NCBI RefSeq assembly: GCF_900105335.1
Contig: NZ_LT629770.1
Span: forward strand, 310,001-374,000
Length of the DNA stretch: 64,000 nt
From: Microbacterium paraoxydans
GTDB lineage: Bacteria > Actinomycetota > Actinomycetes > Actinomycetales > Microbacteriaceae
Direction: 5' to 3'
The translations under genes were made by a program, and so were the position numbers. The notes beneath the pieces are model-generated. The model did not search any database and had not been told where the DNA came from. It saw only the letters and a list, made by a program, of their open reading frames with translations. Shown here one piece after another: positions 9,421 to 22,191 of this stretch (positions within the stretch are counted from its first letter, which is position 1; each line of letters begins with the position of its first letter).

Positions 9421-10890
9421 TCAACCTTCCTTCGGGGCGTCTGTCGCCTCCAGCGGGCGCTGCAGGAGTGCGAGGAACATCGCGTCGGTGCCGTGCCGAT
9501 GCGGCCAGAGCTGAGCGCTGCCCGTCTGCGCCCGCCCGTCATCGGCGAGATCGATCGGCGACTGCGCCACGCCGTGCAGCACCGCGCGGGCATCGAGCTC
9601 GACGAGCTCCGGCCGGAGGCGCCGCACCTCCTCGACCACAGCCGTGGTCTCCGCGAGATGGGGCGAACAGGTGACGTATGCGACGACGCCTCCGGGTGCG
9701 AGAGCGTCCACAGCCGCCGTGAGCAGGCCCACCTGCAGCGGCACGAGCTCGGCGACGTCCGCCGGGGACTTCCGCCATCGGGCCTCCGGACGCCGCCGGA
9801 GGGCGCCGAGGCCGGTGCAGGGCGCGTCCACGAGGATCCGGTCGAACGCCTCGGGCCGCTCAGCCGCCAGCTCCCGGCCGTCGCGCTCGTGCACGGTGAC
9901 CTCGCCCGGGACGGCACGCAGGGCGTTGCGCACGAGCCGGGCGCGGGTCGGCACCACCTCGTTGGCTTCCAGGACCGCGTCGTTCTGCCGAGCGACGGCA
10001 GCGAGCAGGGCCGTCTTCCCGCCGGGACCCGCGCACAGGTCGAGCCACCGCTCCCCCGTGCGCAACGGCGTCGCCGCGGTCAGTGCGAGCGCGACGAGCT
10101 GAGATCCCTCGTCCTGCACCCGGACCGCACCGTCGGAGGCGGCCAGCGCGAGACGCGGATCGCCTCCCGGAGACGCGAACGCCGTGGCGGCGTAGGGCCG
10201 GCGGGGCTCCTGCGGCTCCGCGAGCCCGGGGAGGGCGACCAGGGTGACCTCGGGCGAGACGTTGTCGGCCTCCAGCAGGGCCTCCAGCTCCTCGACGCGC
10301 CCCTCGGCGGCGAGGGCGCGCCGCAGCGCCCGGATGATCCACACGGGATGCGCGGCTCGGAGGGCCAGGCGTTCGTCGTCCGATCGCGCCGCCGCCTCGA
10401 TTCGCACCAGCCACTCGCCCGGCGACTCACGGGCGATCCCCCGGAGCACCGCGTTGGCGAAGCTCGATGCGCCACGCCCCGCTGTGAGGGCCACGAGGTT
10501 CACGGACTCGTTCACGGCCGCGTGCGAGGCCACCCGCGTCGCGACAAGCTGGTGCACCGCGAGCCGGAGGGCGTCGAGCACCGCGGGGTCGATCGCGTCG
10601 GCGGGGCGGTCGGCGGCGGCGGCGATGATCGCGTCGTAGGTGCCCCGGCGACGGAGCGTGCCATAGGTCAGCTCAGTTGCGAGAGCCGCGTCCTGCGGGT
10701 CCAGCCCTGCCTCGGCGATCGCCGTCGGGAGGAGCAGGTTGGCGTAGGCATCGGAATCCGACACCGCCCGGATCACGTCGTAGGCCACGCGGCGCGCCGG
10801 CTGGACCGACCGGTTCGGGCCGCGGCCGTTCCGCTCCCGGCCTGCGTGCTGCCGACCCGAGCCGGGGCGCCGTCCGTCGTTCGCGTTCAC
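9421..10890 (-). CDS. rsmB: 16S rRNA (cytosine-967-C5) methyltransferase, RsmB type
   Basis: SAM-dependent m5C methyltransferase of 16S rRNA. 489 residues from the GTG at 10890, which overlaps the fmt stop (GTGA). The first 40 or so residues are low-complexity and basic, then a NusB-like RNA-binding domain (about 30-170) and a Rossmann methyltransferase domain with LDLCAGPGGKTALLAA. The two catalytic cysteines are in DAPCTGLGALRRRPEARWR and VAYVTCSPHLAET. Synteny fmt-rsmB-rpe is common in actinobacteria. The exact target base is inferred from the family. Confidence 0.93.
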   Translation of the reverse strand: MNANDGRRPGSGRQHAGRERNGRGPNRSVQPARRVAYDVIRAVSDSDAYANLLLPTAIAEAGLDPQDAALATELTYGTLRRRGTYDAIIAAAADRPADAIDPAVLDALRLAVHQLVATRVASHAAVNESVNLVALTAGRGASSFANAVLRGIARESPGEWLVRIEAAARSDDERLALRAAHPVWIIRALRRALAAEGRVEELEALLEADNVSPEVTLVALPGLAEPQEPRRPYAATAFASPGGDPRLALAASDGAVRVQDEGSQLVALALTAATPLRTGERWLDLCAGPGGKTALLAAVARQNDAVLEANEVVPTRARLVRNALRAVPGEVTVHERDGRELAAERPEAFDRILVDAPCTGLGALRRRPEARWRKSPADVAELVPLQVGLLTAAVDALAPGGVVAYVTCSPHLAETTAVVEEVRRLRPELVELDARAVLHGVAQSPIDLADDGRAQTGSAQLWPHRHGTDAMFLALLQRPLEATDAPKEG

Positions 10891-11807
10891 GAGCCGGCCA
10901 CCGGGGTCGTGCCCTGCAGTCCCCGCCACCAGTCGGCGGCGTTCATGGGGCCCTTGCCCGCGGGCTGCAGCCGGGTGACGGCCAGCGGCAAGGTGGCCGT
11001 CCCGATCAGGACCTCTGCTCGCGTGCCCGCCATGGCACCCGGTCGCAGGTCCTCCGCCTCGGCACCGGCGGGTCGCGCCTCGAGGATCTTCAGCCGCTGA
11101 CCGTCGATCGTCGTGTGCGCTCCCGGCTCCGGCGTGACTCCGCGGAACCGGGCGTACACGGCGTCGAACGGCTCGCGGAAGTCGAGGAGACCGTCCTCGA
11201 GCGTCAGCTTGCCGGCGAACGTCGGCTCGCCCTCCTGCGGGACGGCGCGGGCACTGCCGTCCGCGATCGCGGCGACCACATCGGCGGTGAGAGCGGCACC
11301 GTCGAGAGCCAGAGCTTCCAGCGCCTCCCCCGCCGTGGCGGTCGCCGGGAGCTCGACGGCGCGCATCGCGAACACGTCGCCGGCGTCGAGCTCGGCGACG
11401 AGCTGGAAGACGCTCGCGCCGAGGACGGCATCTCCCGCGATCAGAGCCCGCTGCACCGGCGCGGCGCCGCGCCAGGCCGGCAGGAGCGAGAAGTGCAGGT
11501 TGATCCACCCGGCATCCGGCGCCGACAGGAGCGGCTCGCGCACGAGTCCGCCGTACGCGACGATCACGCCGAGCTCCGGGCGGAGGGCCGAGATCTCGGT
11601 GGTCACCGCCTCGTCCAACCGGGCAGCGTGGATGACCGGCAGGCCGAGTTCAACCGCAGCCTGAGCGACCGGCGACGGGGTCAGCACACGCTTGCGCCCG
11701 AGGGGGGCGTCGGGGCGCGTCACCACGGCGACGATGTCGTGCTCGGCGGCGAGGCGTCGCAGAGTGGGGACCGCGGCGGCGGGAGTGCCGGCGAAGACGA
11801 GGCGCAT
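10887..11807 (-). CDS. fmt: methionyl-tRNA formyltransferase
   Basis: Formylates initiator Met-tRNA using 10-formyl-THF. 306 residues. Begins MRLVFAGTPAAAVPTLRRL; the folate-site motif is SLLPAWRGAAPVQRALIAGD. The C-terminal OB-like tRNA-binding domain spans about 205-306. It starts 18 bp after priA. The peptide deformylase gene often found nearby is not in this window. Confidence 0.97.
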   Translation of the reverse strand: MRLVFAGTPAAAVPTLRRLAAEHDIVAVVTRPDAPLGRKRVLTPSPVAQAAVELGLPVIHAARLDEAVTTEISALRPELGVIVAYGGLVREPLLSAPDAGWINLHFSLLPAWRGAAPVQRALIAGDAVLGASVFQLVAELDAGDVFAMRAVELPATATAGEALEALALDGAALTADVVAAIADGSARAVPQEGEPTFAGKLTLEDGLLDFREPFDAVYARFRGVTPEPGAHTTIDGQRLKILEARPAGAEAEDLRPGAMAGTRAEVLIGTATLPLAVTRLQPAGKGPMNAADWWRGLQGTTPVAGS

Positions 11808-11825
11808 GAAGGTTCTCCGGAAGGG

Positions 11826-13790
11826 TCAGAGTTCTGGATCGAGGATATCGAGGCGGACCGCGAGCGTGCTGCGGGCGGCCTTGGTCCGGCCTCGGCGTCC
11901 GCTCACCGCCTCCGCCACGACGGCAGCACGGAGGGTGGTCGCGACGCGGCTCCCCGCGCCGTAGTCGAAGCGCACGAGCGCCCGGACCCGGGGCGGGACG
12001 TCATCCGATTCGACGGGGACGGGACCGAGCACCGCGTCGGAGGGCAGGGAGAGTTCGGACAGGGCTTCCAGAGCGCGCGCCACGGCGGCGGACGAGCCTT
12101 CCACGAGCGCGACGCGGGCGGTCGGCGGCATGTGCAGCGGCGCGCGCTGCTCCAGCTCGGTGCGCGCGTAGGCGGGGTGGTTCCACGTGGCGAGGGCTCT
12201 GGCGACGGCGCCGTCGACCCCGACGAGGTGGACGGGGGCGCCCGGCGCGGCGAGGGCGGCGGCGTTCGACCACCACCGCAGACACGCTTCGCCGATGCGC
12301 AGATCCGGCGCCTGCAGCATCCGCGGGCCGTCCAGTAGGACGACGGCCCGGTAGCCGCCCTCCGCGAGGGGCTCGGCGCCGCGCGTCGCGACCACGAGGG
12401 CCGGGCGCGCGTCGACGCGCTCCACCGGATGGCTGCCGTCGGCGACGATGACGCGGACGCCGGGGAAGGCTCGTCCGAGCTCGTCGGCGGTCCGCTCGCT
12501 GCCGGATGAGGCGAGCCGGAGACGGGTCGAGGAGCACGCCGGGCAGGTCCACGCCCTGGCACCACGCCCGCACCACCCGCACACCGGGACCGCGCCACGA
12601 TGGCGGGCGCCGAGAGGACCGCCGCAATGAGGGCATCGGGCGGGAGCCCGGCAGTCGGCGCAGACGAGGGACGGCGCGAAGCCGGGCCGCGAGACCTGGA
12701 TGAGCACCGGCCCTTCCGCGGCCGCACTCCGGGCGGCGAGGAAGGCCGACGACGGCATGCGCTGGGGCGTCGGCTGCTCCATCTCCTGCGGTGTGCTCAG
12801 CACCACACGCGGGAGCACGCGACGGGTCGCGCGGACATCCCGCAGCCAGCCGTGCACGACGAGCCGCTCGATCTCGGTCGTCCGCGTGTGACCGGCGAAG
12901 AGCAGGGCCGAGCCCTCCGCCTCCTGCCGCAGCAGCGCCGCATCCCGGGCGTGGACGTAGGGTGCGAGCGGCTCGCCCAGAAGACTGTCGCCGTCGTCCC
13001 ACAGCGCCACGAGGCTGGCGACGACAGGGGCGTACACGGCGGACCTGTTGCCGACGACGATGCAGGGCGCGTCCTCGAGCGTGCGCAGGAAGGAGCGGTA
13101 GCGATCCGGGTTCGACTGTCGGGAGTCGTACCGCGCGATCGCCTCCGCCGGGACGAACGTGTCGAGGGCGGCGAGCAGCCGATCGAGGTCACGGTGGTCG
13201 GGCACGACGAGGATGGTCGACTTCCCCGCCGCGAGCGTCGTCGCGGCGGAGGCAGCGAGCATCCGCGCCCAGCCCGGTGTGTCGTCGCTGAGCTGCGGGA
13301 TGGCCTCGACGGCCGCGCGTCCGTTCTCGTCGAGCACCGCCTGCAGTCCGTCGTACAGTCCGACCACGGACGCGGCCGCGTCGCGGGCCTCGGGTTCGAG
13401 GAGCGGCGTCGGAGCGTCGGCGGTCCAGGCCTTCTCGACCCGCACCTGCCGCTTCGGGATCACCAGCCGCAGCACGTCGGATGCCGACCCTGCCGCGCGA
13501 TCGGCGACGCGCCGCGCCAGTCGGTACAGACGATCCGGCAGCACGGGGACGGCCGACACGATGCTCTCGACCTCGGAGAGCGGACGATCGGCGTCGTCCT
13601 CCACGTCCAGCTCCACCACGAACCCGTCGACCACGCGCCCGGCGGTCCGCAGGGGCACGCGCACCCGGACCCCGGGCTCGACCTCGCCGAGTTCGGGCGG
13701 AAGGGCGTAGTCGAACAGGCGGTCGAGCTGCGGCAGCGGCGATTCCAGAAGCACCCGCGCGATGCGCCTGCTCTCCGGAGAGATCAGCAC
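11826..13790 (-). CDS. priA: primosomal protein N' (PriA) lacking ATPase motifs
   Basis: PriA-type primosome protein, 654 residues from the GTG at 13790, shorter than the ~730 of E. coli. The N-terminal DNA-binding domain is clear (FDYALPPELGEVEPGVRVRVPL). The eight zinc-ligand cysteines are intact: C377, C380, C386, C389, C404, C407, C416, C419. The helicase core is degenerate: the P-loop position reads AAGKST without the usual GxxGxGKT, and the DEEH box reads WDDGD (264-268). Such helicase-dead PriA proteins are known from actinobacteria and are thought to act as a DNA- and protein-binding scaffold. It starts 10 bp after metK. Confidence 0.9.
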   Translation of the reverse strand: MLISPESRRIARVLLESPLPQLDRLFDYALPPELGEVEPGVRVRVPLRTAGRVVDGFVVELDVEDDADRPLSEVESIVSAVPVLPDRLYRLARRVADRAAGSASDVLRLVIPKRQVRVEKAWTADAPTPLLEPEARDAAASVVGLYDGLQAVLDENGRAAVEAIPQLSDDTPGWARMLAASAATTLAAGKSTILVVPDHRDLDRLLAALDTFVPAEAIARYDSRQSNPDRYRSFLRTLEDAPCIVVGNRSAVYAPVVASLVALWDDGDSLLGEPLAPYVHARDAALLRQEAEGSALLFAGHTRTTEIERLVVHGWLRDVRATRRVLPRVVLSTPQEMEQPTPQRMPSSAFLAARSAAAEGPVLIQVSRPGFAPSLVCADCRAPARCPHCGGPLGARHRGAVPVCGWCGRGARAWTCPACSSTRLRLASSGSERTADELGRAFPGVRVIVADGSHPVERVDARPALVVATRGAEPLAEGGYRAVVLLDGPRMLQAPDLRIGEACLRWWSNAAALAAPGAPVHLVGVDGAVARALATWNHPAYARTELEQRAPLHMPPTARVALVEGSSAAVARALEALSELSLPSDAVLGPVPVESDDVPPRVRALVRFDYGAGSRVATTLRAAVVAEAVSGRRGRTKAARSTLAVRLDILDPEL

Positions 13791-13800
13791 CGCGGACCCG

Positions 13801-14994
13801 TCAGAGCCCGGCAGCGCGCCGCAGCTCCTCGGCCCGGTCCGTCCGCTCCCAGGTGAAGTCCGGCAGCTCCCGGCCGAAATGCCCGTACGCGGCCGTCTGC
13901 GCATAGATCGGCCGCAGCAGGTCGAGCTGCTCGATGATGGCCTGCGGTCGGAGGTCGAACACCTCGTCGATGGCGCGGGTGATGACCTCGTCGGACACCC
14001 GTCCGGTGCCGAAGGTCTCCACGTACAGGCCGACGGGTCGGGCGACGCCGATCGCGTAGGCGACCTGCACCTCGAGGCGGTCGGCGAGTCCCGCGGCGAC
14101 CGCGTTCTTGGCGACCCAACGCGTCGCGTAGGCGCCGGAGCGGTCGACCTTCGACGGGTCCTTGCCGCTGAAGGCACCACCGCCGTGCCGTGCGGCGCCG
14201 CCGTAGGTGTCGATGATGATCTTGCGACCGGTGAGCCCGGCGTCTCCCTTGGGGCCGCCCGTGACGAAGGGGCCCGCGGGGTTGATGTAGTAGGTGACGT
14301 CGTCGAGGTCGAGGCCGGTCGTGGCGAGGACCGGATCGATGACGTGCTCGCGGATCTGCGCTTTCAGGTCGTCCTGGGCGATGTCCGGGTTGTGCTGCGT
14401 GGAGAGCACGACGGCGTCGACGGTCTTCGGGGTGAAGCGGTCGTAGCCGAGGGTGACCTGCGTCTTCCCGTCCGGCCGCAGGAAGGGCAGCAGCCCGCTG
14501 CGGCGCACCTCCGTCAGCCTCTCGGCGATGCGGTGCGCGGTCCACGCGGCCATCGGCATGAGCTGCGGTGTCTCGGTCGTGGCGAACCCGAACATGATGC
14601 CCTGGTCCCCGGCGCCGAGGCCGTCGAGCGGATCGACCGACGAGCCGTCGCGGTGCTCCTGGGCGTTGTCGACCCCGTGGGCGATGTCCGTGGACTGCTC
14701 CCCCACCGAGACGCTGACGCCGCACGAGTCGCCGTCGAAGCCGGTGTCGGACGACGTGTAGCCGATGCCGTTCACGACCTGGCGGACGATCGTCGGGATG
14801 TCGACGTAGGCGTCGGTGCGGATCTCGCCGGCCACATGCACGAGCCCGGTCGTGACGAGCGTCTCGACCGCGACCCGGGAGGCCGGGTCCTTGGCGAGCA
14901 GTCCGTCGAGGATGCTGTCCGAGATCTGGTCGCAGATCTTGTCCGGATGCCCTTCGGTGACGGACTCGGACGTGAACAGACGCAGCGCGCTCAT
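13801..14994 (-). CDS. metK: S-adenosylmethionine synthetase
   Basis: Makes SAM from methionine and ATP. 397 residues from the ATG at 14994 (GGAG seven bases upstream). [33 protein letters not shown] and [19 protein letters not shown] are the standard ATP, metal and signature motifs. The 88 bp before it, up to the rpoZ stop, contain no coaBC gene, which often lies here in actinobacteria. Confidence 0.98.
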   Translation of the reverse strand: MSALRLFTSESVTEGHPDKICDQISDSILDGLLAKDPASRVAVETLVTTGLVHVAGEIRTDAYVDIPTIVRQVVNGIGYTSSDTGFDGDSCGVSVSVGEQSTDIAHGVDNAQEHRDGSSVDPLDGLGAGDQGIMFGFATTETPQLMPMAAWTAHRIAERLTEVRRSGLLPFLRPDGKTQVTLGYDRFTPKTVDAVVLSTQHNPDIAQDDLKAQIREHVIDPVLATTGLDLDDVTYYINPAGPFVTGGPKGDAGLTGRKIIIDTYGGAARHGGGAFSGKDPSKVDRSGAYATRWVAKNAVAAGLADRLEVQVAYAIGVARPVGLYVETFGTGRVSDEVITRAIDEVFDLRPQAIIEQLDLLRPIYAQTAAYGHFGRELPDFTWERTDRAEELRRAAGL

Positions 14995-15082
14995 CGATGC
15001 TCCAGAACGGGGACGGACGGTGGGAGGGTGTGGCACCCATTCTGGACCGCGCCACCGACGTTGCGGCGGCGCGGTCGTCGAG

Positions 15083-15337
15083 TTACTCCGCGTGACGCAG
15101 GCGGAGCTTGTCCTCGTTGATCTCGTGCAGGGCGATGGTGAGCGGCTTGTCCTCGACCGACGAGTCGACGAGCGGGCCCACGTTGTCGAAGAGGTTCCCC
15201 TCGTGCAGGTCGGAGTAGTAGTCGTTGATCTGACGGGCGCGCTTGGCCGCGTAGATCACGAGCTCGTACTTGGAGTCGACGCGCTCCAGCAGGTTGTCGA
15301 TGGGGGGATCGATGATGCCGTTGTTGCGTCCGGCCAT
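15083..15337 (-). CDS. rpoZ: RNA polymerase omega subunit
   Basis: Omega subunit, which helps assemble and stabilise RNA polymerase. 84 residues with the conserved helices [28 protein letters not shown] and the end [24 protein letters not shown] lies seven bases before the ATG. It is placed after gmk as in most actinobacteria. The upstream gap carries one copy of the dispersed repeat. Confidence 0.96.
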   Translation of the reverse strand: MAGRNNGIIDPPIDNLLERVDSKYELVIYAAKRARQINDYYSDLHEGNLFDNVGPLVDSSVEDKPLTIALHEINEDKLRLRHAE

Positions 15338-15397
15338 GGGTGGACCTCCTGATCAGGCGACGGGATTCGCCGCGAAGACGGTGCTGCGGGCGCGCGA

Positions 15398-15419
15398 CCC
15401 TTCGACGAGCTCAGGGACC
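15398..15419. repeat. dispersed repeat copy between gmk and rpoZ
   Basis: CCCTTCGACGAGCTCAGG then GACC: one copy of the repeat family also found at 20501, 61479-61641 and 63771. It lies in the 109-bp gap between gmk and rpoZ. The internal CGAGCTCAGG is a variant of CAGGCTCAGG in the other copies. Confidence 0.8.
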
Positions 15420-15446
15420 GGCGTGGTGCTCGACCCTGGAATCAGG

Positions 15447-16358
15447 TCAGCGCGCAGAGCTTGTAGACAAGTCTACGACCTCGCGAGCGGCGGTGGCGAC
15501 GTCCTCGTTCACGATGAGGTGGTCGAACTCGTTCTGCGCCGCCAGCTCGACCTTCGCGGTCCGCAGCCGGCGTGCTCGCTCCTCGGCGTCCTCGGTGCCA
15601 CGGCCGACCAGTCGGTGCACCAGCTCGTCCCAGCTCGGCGGCAGGAGGAAGATGAGGGTCGCCGAGGGCTCGGCCTCGCGCACCTGGCGCGCGCCCTGCA
15701 GGTCGATCTCCAGGAGCACGGTCTTCCCCTCGGCCAGGGCGGCGTCGATGGGAGCGCGCGGGGTGCCGTAGCGCGAGCGGTTGTGCACGACCGCGTATTC
15801 CAGCAGCTCGCCGTCGGCGATCAGGCGGTCGAACTCGGCGTCGTCCACGAAGTAGTAGTGCACGCCGTCGATCTCGCCCGGGCGTGGCGGTCGGGTGGTC
15901 GCCGAGACGGACAGATGGATTTCGGGGTTGTTCTCGCGGATGTGCGCGGCGACGGTCCCCTTGCCCACCGCCGTGGGGCCGGCGAGGACGAGCAGTCGGC
16001 TGCGCGCCCCGCGGGGGGCGGGTACGGGGAACCGGTCGTCCAGCCACTCCTCCAGCACCCGGCGCTGCCGGGCGCCCAGCCCGCCGAGCCGCTTGACCGG
16101 CGAGATGTGGAGCTGCTCCAGCACGCGGTCGCGCTTCCCCGCGCCGATCGCCGGGAGGGCCAGGAGGAAGTCGGTGATGCGCATGGAGCCCTCGACCGAG
16201 TCCGGGTCGTCGGTCGCGCGATGCAGCACGGCCTGCGGAGTGACGACGCGCATCGTCAGATCCCGCTTGAGCGAGGCCCTGGCGCGCCGTCTCTCGACCG
16301 CACGGCGGGCGGCGGCGGCCCTGTCGACCTCGGGGACGGTGCGGCGTTCCTCAGCCAC
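15447..16358 (-). CDS. gmk: fused MihF (integration host factor-like) - guanylate kinase
   Basis: 303 residues. Residues 121-303 are guanylate kinase (GMP + ATP to GDP + ADP): P-loop GPTAVGKG (127-134), GMP-site [19 protein letters not shown], then [12 protein letters not shown]. Residues about 10-106 are a complete MihF-like domain: the basic helix [20 protein letters not shown], a middle part ending [19 protein letters not shown], and the helix-two-turn-helix DNA-binding segment [22 protein letters not shown]. In mycobacteria mihF and gmk are adjacent separate genes. The GTG at 16358 overlaps the pyrF stop by eight bases (GTGGCTGA); starting later would cut the MihF domain. Confidence 0.93.
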   Translation of the reverse strand: MAEERRTVPEVDRAAAARRAVERRRARASLKRDLTMRVVTPQAVLHRATDDPDSVEGSMRITDFLLALPAIGAGKRDRVLEQLHISPVKRLGGLGARQRRVLEEWLDDRFPVPAPRGARSRLLVLAGPTAVGKGTVAAHIRENNPEIHLSVSATTRPPRPGEIDGVHYYFVDDAEFDRLIADGELLEYAVVHNRSRYGTPRAPIDAALAEGKTVLLEIDLQGARQVREAEPSATLIFLLPPSWDELVHRLVGRGTEDAEERARRLRTAKVELAAQNEFDHLIVNEDVATAAREVVDLSTSSAR

Positions 16359-17192
16359 GGCTGACCTCTCGATACTGGGCGGCACGGTCGGCGATCGTCT
16401 CGGCGAGGGCCGCCGGGCCCGCGGAGAGGAGGCTGCGGCTCTCGCTCGCGATCACCGAGGCGGCCTGGGGGCCGAAGCGGCGGGCGAGATCCGCGGGAGT
16501 GGCGCCCTGCGCGCCGAAGCCGGGGGCGAGGATCGGGGCGACGGGAGCGAACGGCGCGAGGCCGGCCTCCGCCGCGTCCACGGTGGCGCCGATGACGAAG
16601 CCGAAGCTCCCCCACTCCCCCTCGGGCGTCGCGGCGGCGTTCCGGCGTGACACCTCGGCGACCACGGCCGCGGACACGGTCTCGCCGTCCGCGGTCGTCG
16701 CGCGCTGCAGCACGGTCGCCTCGGGGTTGCTGGTCGCCGCGAGGACGAAGAGCCCCTTGCCGTGCTCCTCGGCCAGGGCGAACGCGCCCTCCAGCGCACC
16801 GACACCGAGGTACGGGTTCACCGTCAGGGCGTCCGCCTCCAGCGGCGCACCGGCGGGCAGCCAGGCCTGCGCGTAATCGGCCATCGTCGATCCGATGTCC
16901 CCGCGCTTGGCATCGGCGATCACGAGCAGTCCGGCCGCCCGCGCGGCGGCGAGCACGTCCTCCAGCGCGGCGAACCCGGCGGCGCCGTACCGCTCGAAGA
17001 ACGACACCTGCGGCTTCACGACACCGACGCGACCGGCGGCCGCCTCGACGGTACGGAGCCCGAACTCCCGGACTCCGGCGGCGTCGGCGGTCAGCCCCCA
17101 CGCCGCCAGCAGAGCGGCGTGGGGGTCGATGCCGACACAGAGCGGACCGTGCGCCTCCAGAGCGGCGCGGGCTCGCCCGCCGAAGCGTTCCG

Positions 17193-17196
<4 letters not shown>
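16351..17196 (-). CDS. pyrF: orotidine 5'-phosphate decarboxylase
   Basis: Last step of UMP synthesis. 281 residues, the type-2 OMP decarboxylase of actinobacteria, with LCVGIDPH near the N-terminus, [15 protein letters not shown] and the catalytic [11 protein letters not shown] (Lys-Asp-Asp array). The C-terminal phosphate loop is PGFGAQG. The start overlaps the carB stop by four bases (ATGA). Confidence 0.96.
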
Positions 17197-20479
<3,283 letters not shown>

Positions 20480-20480
<1 letters not shown>

Positions 20481-21682
20481 TACTTTGCATCTCCCTGGGT
20501 GGGTCCCTGAGCGGGTCGAAGGGTCGCGATGACCATGTCGCGGAAGCGGTCGAAGAGGTAGTTGGCGTCGTGCGGTCCGGCCGCCGCCTCGGGGTGGTAC
20601 TGCACCGAGAAGGCGGGGATGTCGAGGGCGCGCAGGCCCTCCACGACGTTGTCGTTGAGGCCGACGTGGCTGACCTCGACCTTGCCGTAGCCGTGCGGGC
20701 TGTCGAAGGAGCCCTCCAGGGGCGCCTCGACGGCGAAGCCGTGGTTGTGCGCGGTGATCTCGACCTTGCCCGTCTGCTTGTCCAGCACGGGCTGGTTGAT
20801 GCCGCGGTGGCCGAACGGCAGCTTGTACGTGCCGAGACCCAGGGCCCGGCCGAGGAGCTGGTTGCCGAAGCAGATCCCGAAGAAGGGCAGCCCGTCGTCG
20901 AGGACCGCGCGCAGCAGTTCGACGTGGTCGCCCGACGCCGCGGGGTCGCCGGGACCGTTCGAGTAGAAGACGGCGACCGGCTCGATCGCCCGGATCTCGT
21001 CGATGCCCACGTCCTGCGGGAGGACGTGCACGTCGAAGCCGCGGGCCGCGAGGTTGTCGATCGTCGCCTGCTTCACGCCGAGGTCGAGCACGGCGAGGTT
21101 GCCGATGCGCCCCCCCACCGCCGGGGTGACGGTCGCGCTCTGGACGGACACCTGCGCGGAGAGGTTGAGGCCGGTCATCTCCGGGGCCTCGCGGACGATG
21201 CGCAGCTGCTCCTCCGGGTCGAGCTCCGCCTCCGCACCCGAGAAGATGCCGCCCCGCATGGAGCCGGCCGAGCGGATGTGGCGGGTGACCGCGCGCGTGT
21301 CGATGCCGCTGATGCCGACGATGCCGTCCTCGACGAGGACGTCGTCGAGAGAGGCGTTCGCCCGCCAGTTCGAGACGACGCGCGAGGGGTCGCGCACGAT
21401 GTAGCCGGCGACCCAGATGCGGCGGGACTCGGTGTCCTCGTCATTCATGCCGGTGTTGCCGATGTGCGGGGCGGTCTGCAGGACGATCTGCCCGGCGTAG
21501 GACGGGTCGGTGATGGTCTCCTGGTATCCCGACATGCCGGTGGCGAACACGACCTCGCCGAGGGTGCGCCCGCGCGCGCCGTACGCGCGTCCGCGGTGTC
21601 GGGTGCCGTCCTCCAGGACGAGGACGGCGGGGTCGGGAAGGCGGGCCGCAGAGGCCTGCGGGGAGGAAGTCGAGAGGGTCAT
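20480..21682 (-). CDS. carA: carbamoyl-phosphate synthase small chain, with repeat-encoded tail
   Basis: Glutamine amidotransferase subunit of carbamoyl-phosphate synthase. 400 residues: N-terminal small-subunit domain ([15 protein letters not shown] to about 150) and a class I GATase domain with the nucleophile in [16 protein letters not shown] and the His/Glu pair in [12 protein letters not shown]. The core ends at [10 protein letters not shown]; the last 14 residues ([14 protein letters not shown]) are encoded largely by a copy of the dispersed repeat at 20501-20523, read in frame. The gene overlaps its upstream neighbour by four bases (ATGA). Confidence 0.96.
20501..20523. repeat. dispersed repeat copy inside the 3' end of carA
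   Basis: GGGTCCCTGAGC followed by GGGTCGAAGGG on the plus strand; on the coding strand it gives the peptide LRPAQGP near the CarA C-terminus. Same family as the array at 61479-61641; the middle CGGG matches the first two array copies more than the others. Confidence 0.8.
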
Positions 21683-22191
21683 GACGAGGCTCCTGTGTCA
21701 GGGGCGGCGGGGATGAGCCGCTGCAGGTCGGAGATGAGGGTCGGGAGGTCGCCGCCGGTGAGGCGCACATAGCTGTCGACGACGGTCGTGTCGTCGACGC
21801 GCCACGAGATGCGCGCGAGCCCGCCGGGCTCGACGACGCGATCGATCGTGACGGTCGCGCGATCGACGGAGACGAGGCGGTCGGCGGCGAGGAAGACGGT
21901 GGGGGCACCGTCCAGGGCCAGCGCGATGCCGCGATCGGTCACAGCCAGCTCGCCGCGTGCGCGGAACGCCAGCGGGGTGATCGCGAGCCGTTCGAGGGGC
22001 TGCTCGTGCCGGGTGGTGGACACGTAGAGCACCTCGTCACGGCGCGTCACCTCCGCGTGCTCCGGCACCCCGAGCGGGGCCGTGTACGCGGCATCGCGCC
22101 GCACTCGTCGTCGCCAGGCGAACAGCATGGAGAGCAGGATCAGCAGCGCGACGGCGATGATGATCGCGACCGCGAGGTCCCGTGCGCTCAT
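21679..22191 (-). CDS. membrane-anchored PH-like protein of the pyr operon
   Basis: 170 residues. One N-terminal membrane segment (about 6-24, [21 protein letters not shown]) followed by RRRVRR, so the rest is probably cytoplasmic. The soluble part is rich in beta-type alternation ([35 protein letters not shown]), consistent with a pleckstrin-homology-like fold. A gene of this type lies between pyrC and carA in several actinobacteria (Rv1382 position in M. tuberculosis); its function is unknown. It is coupled on both sides by ATGA overlaps. Confidence 0.82.
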   Translation of the reverse strand: MSARDLAVAIIIAVALLILLSMLFAWRRRVRRDAAYTAPLGVPEHAEVTRRDEVLYVSTTRHEQPLERLAITPLAFRARGELAVTDRGIALALDGAPTVFLAADRLVSVDRATVTIDRVVEPGGLARISWRVDDTTVVDSYVRLTGGDLPTLISDLQRLIPAAPDTGASS

